From NCBI GenBank assembly GCA_947371775.1, contig CANBQX010000034.1, positions 1-14,954 of the forward strand: a stretch of DNA of 14,954 nucleotides, written 5' to 3'. The notes below the pieces were generated by a model that was not told where the DNA came from, ran no database searches, and saw only the letters and a list, made by a program, of their open reading frames with translations. How positions within the stretch are numbered: position 1 is the stretch's first letter; every line of letters begins with the position of its first letter. The position numbers were made by a program, and so were the translations under genes. This DNA is from Comamonadaceae bacterium (GTDB lineage: Bacteria > Pseudomonadota > Gammaproteobacteria > Burkholderiales > Burkholderiaceae_C). This document shows positions 7,623 through 14,003 of this stretch, one piece after another.

Positions 7623-9959
7623 ATGCAAGCCGCGACCCCTCCCATCCTGCGTGACCTCGTTCTGGTGGGCGGTGGCCACAGCCACGTGGGCGTCCTTAAA
7701 GCCTTTGCCATGCAGCCGGTGCCGGGTCTGCGCATCACCTTGGTGTGCACCGATGCGCACACCCCGTACTCCGGCATGTTGCCCGGCTATGTGGCAGGCC
7801 ATTACGACTTCGATGAGGTGCACCTGGACTTGGTGCGCTTGTGCGTGTTCGCCGGTGCCCGGTTTGTGCGGGCGGAGGTCATCGGCATAGACCGGGCGCG
7901 CCGCCAGGTGTTGCTGCGCGACGGCCCGGCCTTGGACTACGACCTGCTGGCCATCAACACCGGCTCGACACCGCAAACGGCGGCGACTCCGGGGGCAAAA
8001 GAACATGCCATCCGCGTCAAGCCCATCGCCGCCTTCAACCAGCGCTGGTTGGAATTGCTCACGGCGGTTCGCGCCGGCAACGGGCCCCAGCAGATTGCCG
8101 TAGTAGGCGGGGGCGCAGGTGGGGTGGAGTTGCTGCTGTCCATGCAATACCGGCTGCGCGCAGAACACAAGTCGCTCGGTTTGACAAGCCCAGAGCCGCT
8201 CTTTGCGCTTTTTTCGGCCAGCGAATCGGTACTGCCCACCCACAACCCCCGGGTGCAGCGCCGCTTTGCCCAGGTGCTGCAAGCCCGCGGTGTGCAGGTG
8301 CACACGGGTGTGCGGGTGACGCAGGTCAGCGCCCAGGGCGTGCAAGTACAAAGCAGCGAAGGTCAGGGCCGTACCGGCGGAACATGGGTGGACGCCGATG
8401 CAGTTTTTTGGGTGACCCAAGCCGGTGGCGGCTCCTGGCTGCCGAGCACCGGGCTGGCATTGGACGAGGCGCACTGCATCCGGGTCAACAGCCAGCTGCA
8501 GTCCATCACCGACCCGCGCATTTTTGCCACGGGCGATGTCGCCCACATGGAAGGCGAGACTCTGGAAAAAGCCGGTGTGTTTGCGGTGCGCATGGGCATG
8601 CCGCTGGCGCGCAACCTGCGCCACGCACTGCTGGGGCTGCCCCTGCGGCCCTACCGCCCGCAGCGGCGCTGGTTGGCCTTGATCAGCACCGGCGACCGCT
8701 ATGCCGTGGCATCGCGCGGGGCACTGGACTTTGCCGGTGCCTGGGTGTGGCGTTGGAAAGATGGGATTGATCGGCGCTTTATGCAGCGCTTCTCCCCGCT
8801 GGGTCTCCCCAGCATGGCAAGCCCAGCACACGCTGAAGCCTCGGTGTTTGCCGGTCTGAGCGAGGGTGAAGCGCAGCAGTCGCAAGCGGCGCAGGCCATG
8901 CGCTGCGGCGGCTGCGGCGCCAAGGTGGGCGCCAGTGTGCTCTCACAGGCACTGGGCGCGCTGCGCCCCCTGCCCAACGCGGATGTGCTGATCGGGCTGG
9001 GCGCGCCCGACGACGCTGCGGTGGTGCGCGTGCCACCGGGCAAGGCGCTGGTGCAATCCGTCGATTTCTTTCGCGCATTCATGGACGACCCCTACCGGTT
9101 TGGCCAGATCGCAGCCAACCACGCGCTGGGCGATATGTTTGCCATGGGCGCACAAGCGCATACCGCCACTGCCATCGCTACGGTACCCCCGGGCCTGGAC
9201 CGCCAAACCCGCATGCTGCTGTCGCAGATGATGGCGGGTGCCGTTGATGTGCTCAACGCTGCCGCTTGCACGCTGGTGGGTGGCCACACCGGCGAAGGCC
9301 AGGAACTGGCGCTGGGTTTTGCCATCAACGGCCTGGTCGATATCGATGCGCACGGCCAATTGCACGGTGTGATGACCAAAGGTGGCATGCAGGTGGGCGA
9401 CGTCGTCCTCCTGACCAAGCCCTTGGGCACCGGGACCCTGTTTGCCGCGCATGCGCTGGGCCAGGCCCGCGGCCGCTGGGTGGAGGCTGCGCTGGACTGC
9501 ATGGCCCAATCGAGCCGACAAGCCGCGCAGATTGTGCAAGCCCACGGCGCCAAAGCGTGTACCGACGTCACCGGTTTTGGCCTGCTGGGCCATCTGGTGG
9601 AAATGGCGCAGGCCTCGGAGGTGGAGGTGCTGCTCGACCTGCAGTCACTGCCGCTGCTGGAGGGTGCACTGGAGTGCTTGCAGGCGGGCATCCACAGCTC
9701 ACTGCAGACTGCCAATGCGCGCCAGGCCAGCGCCATTGGCAACTATGCAGAATGCAGCGCCCGGGCGGGGTACCAGCCGCGCTTGGATCTTTTGTTTGAC
9801 CCTCAAACCGCGGGTGGACTGCTGTGCAGCGTGCCGGCTCACCGTGCTCAAGACTGCCTCGCGGCCCTGCGCGAAGCAGGCTACGTCCACACCACCGTGG
9901 TGGCCCAGGTGCGTAGTGCGAGCCAATTGTCCTCAAGCGTCTGGCTCATGGAACAATAG
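7623..9959 (+). CDS. selD: NDH-like FAD oxidoreductase fused to selenide, water dikinase (SelD)
   Basis: This 778-residue protein has two domains. Residues about 10-395 form an NDH-like FAD/NAD(P) oxidoreductase: FAD motif VGGGHSHVG at 15-23, nucleotide motif VGGGAGGVE at 161-169, and second FAD motif ATGDVAH at 302-308. The active-site CxxxxC of disulfide reductases is absent. Residues about 426-778 are SelD, which uses ATP, selenide and water to make selenophosphate, AMP and phosphate. Catalytic Cys431 and Lys434 lie in CGGCGAKV (428-435), and the metal/nucleotide region follows as APDDAAV (461-467), with VGGHTGEG (552-559) and TDVTGFGLLGH (647-657). Such fusions occur in other bacteria. 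The active position is Cys, not selenocysteine. Selenophosphate feeds selenocysteine or 2-selenouridine synthesis, but SelA, SelB and SelU are not in the window. The fused flavoprotein may generate or deliver the reduced selenium species, which is inference. The gene is followed by its paralogue after five bases. Confidence 0.95.
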   Translation: MQAATPPILRDLVLVGGGHSHVGVLKAFAMQPVPGLRITLVCTDAHTPYSGMLPGYVAGHYDFDEVHLDLVRLCVFAGARFVRAEVIGIDRARRQVLLRDGPALDYDLLAINTGSTPQTAATPGAKEHAIRVKPIAAFNQRWLELLTAVRAGNGPQQIAVVGGGAGGVELLLSMQYRLRAEHKSLGLTSPEPLFALFSASESVLPTHNPRVQRRFAQVLQARGVQVHTGVRVTQVSAQGVQVQSSEGQGRTGGTWVDADAVFWVTQAGGGSWLPSTGLALDEAHCIRVNSQLQSITDPRIFATGDVAHMEGETLEKAGVFAVRMGMPLARNLRHALLGLPLRPYRPQRRWLALISTGDRYAVASRGALDFAGAWVWRWKDGIDRRFMQRFSPLGLPSMASPAHAEASVFAGLSEGEAQQSQAAQAMRCGGCGAKVGASVLSQALGALRPLPNADVLIGLGAPDDAAVVRVPPGKALVQSVDFFRAFMDDPYRFGQIAANHALGDMFAMGAQAHTATAIATVPPGLDRQTRMLLSQMMAGAVDVLNAAACTLVGGHTGEGQELALGFAINGLVDIDAHGQLHGVMTKGGMQVGDVVLLTKPLGTGTLFAAHALGQARGRWVEAALDCMAQSSRQAAQIVQAHGAKACTDVTGFGLLGHLVEMAQASEVEVLLDLQSLPLLEGALECLQAGIHSSLQTANARQASAIGNYAECSARAGYQPRLDLLFDPQTAGGLLCSVPAHRAQDCLAALREAGYVHTTVVAQVRSASQLSSSVWLMEQ

Positions 9960-9964
9960 AGGCC

Positions 9965-11116
9965 ATGACAGGCACCCCTATTGAAGCAGTTGCGCCAGAG
10001 GCCAGCGACCCCTCCAGCGCCTTTCCAGAGCTGAGCGAAGTCGCGCCTGCGGGCCCCGTGGCCTCCTACCGCCGCCCTACCCGCCTGCTGCTGTGGGGTG
10101 CGGGACCTGCGCATTTGCGTTTTCTGAAGTCACTGCAAAGCCGCCCGATTGCCCATGCGGAAATCACGCTGCTGACCCAACACACCCAGGTGTTTTCGCA
10201 ACGCATGCTGGCCGGCTTTATGGCCAATGAAACGCCATTGACGCAGTGTCTGACCGACGTTGCGCAACTGATCAAAGGGACAGAGGTCCGCTGGGCGGGC
10301 CGCCAAGGACGGGCCATGGATGCCGATTCGCGTACCGTATTGCTGGATGACCGGCAGGTGCTGGATTACGACGTTTTGTCCATCAACATTGGAGCGCAGC
10401 CACACCGAGAGGCGATCGAACGCGCCATGCCAGGTGCCCGTGAACACGGACTTTTTATACCGCCCATTGAGGGCTTTATCCAACAATGGCCCAAAGTCTG
10501 CGACATGGGGCGCAGCCGTGCCTTGCGCATCGCCGTCATAGGGCATTGTTTGGCCGGTTTTGAATTGGCCTTGGCCGTGCGCCAGCGCATGCCGACCGCC
10601 GCTGTCACCTGGGTGCCTGCGCCCCAAGACCCGCCACGCGACTATTCGGACGCGCTGCACCAACGCATCTTGGCCACCCTGCGCAGTCAGCGTGTGACCG
10701 TGCTCTATGAGCCGGTCGCAGCGTTTGAGCGCGATGACGTGGTACTCGCCAGTGGCGCCCGTCTGGCCTGTGACGTGCCCTTGTTGGTGCTCTCGCAATC
10801 CACCCCGGCTTGGCTGCAAGACACAGGCTTGGCAGACAGTGCAGACAGCTCACTCGCGCTGGGCCAGCATCTGCTCATGGACCCACACCAACGCAGCACC
10901 AGCCACCCTGAAGTCTTTTTTGTGCAAGAAGACAGCCCAGTTCTTCCTGGAAATCTGCGCGCGGTAATGGAGGCTGAACCCGGAAAATTACAGATTGCCA
11001 AACCGGGTCAAGCCCAATTTCTTTATGCGGGCGCAGACCATGCGTTGGCCATTTGGCGCGGCCATTGCTTCCAGGGGCGCTTGGCGGGATGGCTCAAGCA
11101 ACTGCTAAAAGCTTAA
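9965..11116 (+). CDS. degenerate FAD oxidoreductase-like protein, paralogue of the SelD-fused domain
   Basis: This 383-residue protein resembles the N-terminal flavoprotein domain of the preceding SelD fusion. Matching landmarks are LLWGAGPAHLRF (42-53) against LVGGGHSHVG, FSQRMLAGFM (77-86) against YSGMLPGYV, and LDYDVLSINIGAQP (133-146) against LDYDLLAINTGSTP. Key cofactor motifs are eroded: the second glycine motif reads VIGHCLAGFE (191-200), and the C-terminal ATGD FAD motif is replaced by VQEDSP (320-325). It may bind FAD weakly or have become a structural or regulatory partner. The reading frame is intact, so it is not an obvious pseudogene. The extra N-terminus (about 37 residues, Pro/Ala/Ser-rich) looks disordered. 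It begins five bases after selD. The upstream AGAGG is only two bases from the ATG, so initiation is probably coupled to termination of selD. Confidence 0.75.
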   Translation: MTGTPIEAVAPEASDPSSAFPELSEVAPAGPVASYRRPTRLLLWGAGPAHLRFLKSLQSRPIAHAEITLLTQHTQVFSQRMLAGFMANETPLTQCLTDVAQLIKGTEVRWAGRQGRAMDADSRTVLLDDRQVLDYDVLSINIGAQPHREAIERAMPGAREHGLFIPPIEGFIQQWPKVCDMGRSRALRIAVIGHCLAGFELALAVRQRMPTAAVTWVPAPQDPPRDYSDALHQRILATLRSQRVTVLYEPVAAFERDDVVLASGARLACDVPLLVLSQSTPAWLQDTGLADSADSSLALGQHLLMDPHQRSTSHPEVFFVQEDSPVLPGNLRAVMEAEPGKLQIAKPGQAQFLYAGADHALAIWRGHCFQGRLAGWLKQLLKA

Positions 11117-11162
11117 GTTGTAAGGCCCCCCACTTTTTCAACCCTCACCCCAGGACACCGCG

Positions 11163-11645
11163 ATGCCCACCACTGCCCCAGACCACGATGCCGCTCTCAA
11201 TGATGCTGCCCCCGTGCGAAAAGTAGACGCCTTGCTGGACCACTACGGTCTCAGCCACACGCACCCTGTCAACGAACTGATTCACTTCATCGCCATCCCC
11301 GCGATCATGCTGAGCCTGGTCGGAATGGTGTTTGCCATCCACCCTGCGCTTGCCGTGCTGTTTTTTGCCTCGAGCATGGTCTATTACATCCGCCTATCCT
11401 GGCGCTTTACCGTCTGCATGGTGCTGGTGTCCTCGGTACTGCTGGCTGCCGTAGATGCCTTGGACGCGCGCGGGGTGCTGCTGCAGGTGTCGGTGGCGGT
11501 GTTCGTGGTGGCCTGGATTTTTCAGTTCATTGGTCACCACCTGGAAGGCAAAAAGCCCTCCTTTTTTGAAGACCTGCAATACCTCCTGGTCGGACCGCTG
11601 TTTGTTCTGAGCAAACTTTTCTTGCGTTTGGGCGTGCGTTGGTGA
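11163..11645 (+). CDS. DUF962/Mpo1-like membrane protein
   Basis: This 160-residue membrane protein belongs to the DUF962 (YGL010w/Mpo1-like) family. The two conserved blocks are the N-terminal HYGLSHTHPVNELIHF (residues 27-42) and the C-terminal FIGHHLEGKKPSFFEDLQY (122-140), with about four hydrophobic segments between and after them. The conserved histidines His27, His34, His41, His125 and His126 are candidates for metal binding. Yeast Mpo1 in this family is an iron-dependent dioxygenase acting on 2-hydroxy fatty acids in alpha-oxidation. Whether bacterial members do the same is uncertain. The ATG at 11163 follows AGGA at 11152-11155 with seven bases between, a good ribosome binding site. 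The stop codon overlaps the start of the next gene by four bases (GTGA), indicating translational coupling to the YhgE-like protein. Confidence 0.85.
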   Translation: MPTTAPDHDAALNDAAPVRKVDALLDHYGLSHTHPVNELIHFIAIPAIMLSLVGMVFAIHPALAVLFFASSMVYYIRLSWRFTVCMVLVSSVLLAAVDALDARGVLLQVSVAVFVVAWIFQFIGHHLEGKKPSFFEDLQYLLVGPLFVLSKLFLRLGVRW

Positions 11646-13624
11646 AACCGGCTGGCCGCACAAGGATCGTCGACTTTTTGGTTCGACATCCCTGGGCTTG
11701 GCTGCGCCAAATCCGGTGGCTGGCCAGGCTGGAGGCGGCCTATTTCTTCGGCAGCTTCCGGTCGCTGCTGGCGCTTGTGGCGGTATCCCTCATCCCAGCG
11801 CTTTATGTGGTGATTTACCTCTCGAGTTTGTGGGATCCCGTGGCCAACAGCGGCGCCTTGCAAGTCGGCCTGGTCAACCTGGACCAGGGGGTGGTGTACC
11901 GCGAGCAAGACGTCAATATGGGGCGCGAACTGGTGGCGCAGCTGGAACGCACGCCCCGCTTTGGTTACCTGCGCTTAGAGGACGCCGACCAAGCGCGACA
12001 ACAAGTACGCCACGGCACGCTGGCCTTTGCGCTCATTATTCCCAAGGATTTCAGCTCCAACGCGGTGCCGGGCGCCCAACCCGGCGCTGGCAAATTGGTG
12101 GTGTATGCCTCGGAGGGCAACAGCTTCGAAGGCGCGCGCATCGCACAACTGTTTGCGGCCGAACTGGGGCACAAAGTCAACGAGAGCCTGAATGAGCAGC
12201 GCTGGAGTTTGGTGCTCCTGAACGCGACGGGCTCAAAGAACAGCGTCGAGCGACTGCGTCAGGCGGCAAGCCAGTTGCAAGCGGCAGCCGAAAAACTCAG
12301 CAGTGGCACTTCCAAAACTGCCATGGGTGCCGAGGCATTGAGCAACAGTGCGGCACGCTTGAGTGACGGTGTCGCCCAGTGGGGCGGCGGCACGCGCCAG
12401 CTTGCGGGAGGCCTGCGCACGCTGGACGCCAAGCGCCCCCGCAATTCCGATTTGACTGCGCTGGCCATAGGCGCGGACACGCTCGCGGCCAACCAGGAGG
12501 AAATGCGCAGGGCTTTTCAAGGCTTGCAAGAAGGCAGCCAGGTACTCAACGCGAGCGTCGAGGCTTTCAAAAAAGAGGCGGACAGCAGTTTGCTGGTACG
12601 TCCCGCGGTGCGTGATGCGGTCAGTGAATTGGCACTGGGCCTGACCCAGCTCGACATCGGCTTGCGAAGTGCCGGCGCTGGCCAGCAGAAACTCAGCGAT
12701 GGCGCTGGACAGCTGAGTGCGGGAGTCGGCACCCTGACCAATGGCGTGCGGACCATGAACGGGGCGATTCGTTCCATGGTGGGCAAGCTGCCAGAAGACG
12801 CTCAGATTGACAGTCTTACCCAAGGAGCCAGTGAACTCGCCAGCGCCAGCGTCACCTTGGCGCAGGCCAACGACAAAATCAGTGGCGCCAGCCGCGCGCT
12901 GATGGACGCAACCACCCTGCTGGTCAACGCACTGCCTGCGGCCCAAGATGCGCCCCTGGGCAGCGCGCGGGGCTTGGCCAACTCGGTGCAACCGGTTCTG
13001 GAAGTCGAAGCCAGCGTGCAAAACAGCGGCAGCGGCTTTTCGGCCAACATCATCCCAGCGGCGCTGTGGCTGGGCGCGGGAATTGCCGCTTTTTTGGTCA
13101 ACCTGCGGGTGCTGCCGCGGGCCGCCCGGAATTTCAACCCGGTGACGCGTCTGGTCGGAAAACTGCTGCTGCCGGCAACCGTGGTGCTTCTGCAGGCGCT
13201 GCTCGTCTTGGTAACCGTGGAGTTTGTGCTGCACATCAAAGTGTTGCATGCCGCGGCACTGGCTTGCACCGTGATCACGGCGGCCTTGGCGTTTTTGCTG
13301 ATTGTGTGTGCCTTGACCCGGCTTTTGGGCGATGCGGGCAAGGCACTGTCCATGCTGTTTTTGGCGGTGCAGCTGTCGTCCTCAGGCGGGGTATTGCCGA
13401 TTGAACTCAGTGGCACTTTTTTCGCCAGTGTGAGCCCTTGGCTACCCATTACCTGGGTGGTGCACGGCCTCAAGGCCAGTTTGTTTGGCGCATTTGATGG
13501 CGTCTGGCAAACCTCGTGGCACCAAGTGCTCTTGGCTGCTGCCCTCGCGGCGATGGCAGCGACGGCGCTGGGGCGCTGGCGTTATGTGCCACGCAGCGCA
13601 TTGCGCCCGGCGCTCGATCTGTAA
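11642..13624 (+). CDS. YhgE/Pip-family membrane protein
   Basis: This protein of about 660 residues has the YhgE/Pip (phage infection protein) layout. A transmembrane helix at about residues 39-60 (LLALVAVSLIPALYVVIY) is followed by LWDP and a large extracytoplasmic region. That region contains Leu/Gly-spaced repeats typical of the family at about 219-265 and 340-380, for example QKLSDGAGQLSAGVGTL. A C-terminal block of about five or six helices runs from about residue 468 and resembles ABC-2-type transporter membrane domains. In Firmicutes relatives are linked to phage adsorption and to type VII-associated export, while in proteobacteria the role is unclear. The GTG at 11642 is preferred because it overlaps the upstream stop as GTGA. 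A TTG at 11639 is the alternative. Coupling with the DUF962 gene suggests a joint envelope or lipid-related role, which is inference. No ATPase partner is adjacent. Confidence 0.85.
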   Translation: MKPAGRTRIVDFLVRHPWAWLRQIRWLARLEAAYFFGSFRSLLALVAVSLIPALYVVIYLSSLWDPVANSGALQVGLVNLDQGVVYREQDVNMGRELVAQLERTPRFGYLRLEDADQARQQVRHGTLAFALIIPKDFSSNAVPGAQPGAGKLVVYASEGNSFEGARIAQLFAAELGHKVNESLNEQRWSLVLLNATGSKNSVERLRQAASQLQAAAEKLSSGTSKTAMGAEALSNSAARLSDGVAQWGGGTRQLAGGLRTLDAKRPRNSDLTALAIGADTLAANQEEMRRAFQGLQEGSQVLNASVEAFKKEADSSLLVRPAVRDAVSELALGLTQLDIGLRSAGAGQQKLSDGAGQLSAGVGTLTNGVRTMNGAIRSMVGKLPEDAQIDSLTQGASELASASVTLAQANDKISGASRALMDATTLLVNALPAAQDAPLGSARGLANSVQPVLEVEASVQNSGSGFSANIIPAALWLGAGIAAFLVNLRVLPRAARNFNPVTRLVGKLLLPATVVLLQALLVLVTVEFVLHIKVLHAAALACTVITAALAFLLIVCALTRLLGDAGKALSMLFLAVQLSSSGGVLPIELSGTFFASVSPWLPITWVVHGLKASLFGAFDGVWQTSWHQVLLAAALAAMAATALGRWRYVPRSALRPALDL

Positions 13625-13684
13625 ACCGGTAGCAAGGCATGGGGCCCTCGCAAGGCCGATCTGCGGAGACAGCCATTGTGCAAT

Positions 13685-13782
13685 CCCAAGATATTTTCAA
13701 AATGCAGCGCAAATTGATGAGGAATATTGTTTAATTGATTTAATATCCGAAATGAATACTAATAAAGTTCAGGGAGTCAATC
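13685..13782 (+). promoter_or_regulatory. AT-rich leader and probable promoter region of the small ORF
   Basis: Bases 13691-13770 are about 25% GC by direct count, sharply below the GC-rich surroundings. The stretch between the YhgE stop (13624) and the small ORF (13783) contains no other gene I can support. Possible promoter elements are TTGATG at 13714-13719 and TTTAAT at 13739-13744 (spacing 19, long), with TAATAT at 13741-13746 as an alternative -10 box. A strong Shine-Dalgarno AGGGAG at 13771-13776 ends the region. Exact promoter boxes are uncertain, but the composition supports a regulatory leader. Confidence 0.45.
13721..13748. repeat. imperfect inverted repeat in the AT-rich leader
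   Basis: GGAATATT (13721-13728) and AATATCC (13742-13748) pair as five A/T pairs plus two G/C pairs, with one bulged A and a 13-base centre. The repeat overlaps the best -10 candidates, so it could be an operator for a dimeric regulator. The centre also carries TTTAAT twice as a direct repeat (13730 and 13739). Low-GC sequence gives such matches by chance, so confidence is modest. Confidence 0.3.
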
Positions 13783-13977
13783 ATGAGAACGGTATTGCGC
13801 ATCGTCAACCTGCCAACGCGGCTCACGTCGGTGCCCCAACCTGTGGATCTGCGTTACCTGGACAAAGATGACCAGGGCCACACCCGAATTTGCGTTCGCA
13901 CAGCGCACCGCAAGACGCAAGACGAGACTGTCCCTTCACCGTCACAGCGTTCTGCGCCATCCAGAACCCAAGGCTAA
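13783..13977 (+). CDS. small hypothetical protein, 64 residues
   Basis: I do not recognise this 64-residue protein. It is called as a gene because the ATG has a strong Shine-Dalgarno (AGGGAG, 13771-13776) six bases upstream and an AT-rich, promoter-like leader, and because the other frames lack a comparable start. The first 40 residues look like a folded basic segment (starting MRTVLRIVNLPTRL, then VDLRYLDKDDQGHTRICVRT). Residues 41-64 are polar, rich in Ser, Pro, Thr and Arg, and probably disordered. There is no signal peptide or membrane helix. It ends 26 bases from the convergent end of the transporter gene. Its separation from the YhgE gene by 158 bases suggests an independent transcript. 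It could also be a spurious ORF. Confidence 0.5.
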   Translation: MRTVLRIVNLPTRLTSVPQPVDLRYLDKDDQGHTRICVRTAHRKTQDETVPSPSQRSAPSRTQG

Positions 13978-14003
13978 GTGGCGCGAACGCGCACAGTGTC
14001 TGC

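Noticed and set aside
6870..8885. A 671-codon open frame on the minus strand
   Set aside because: It lies opposite the reductase and SelD-fusion genes whose motifs are intact, and its product has shadow-like His/Gln/Gly-rich composition.
7623..9959. Possible selenocysteine-containing SelD
   Set aside because: The catalytic position is a Cys codon and no in-frame TGA is present. No SECIS-like element was sought further.
13625..13684. Terminator after the YhgE-like gene
   Set aside because: GGCC repeats around 13640-13655 could form only a four-pair stem and are not followed by T residues.
13978..14003. Hairpin GCGCGAACGCGC (13981-13992) as a bidirectional terminator
   Set aside because: The stable stem is only about four base pairs and no T-tract follows on either strand.
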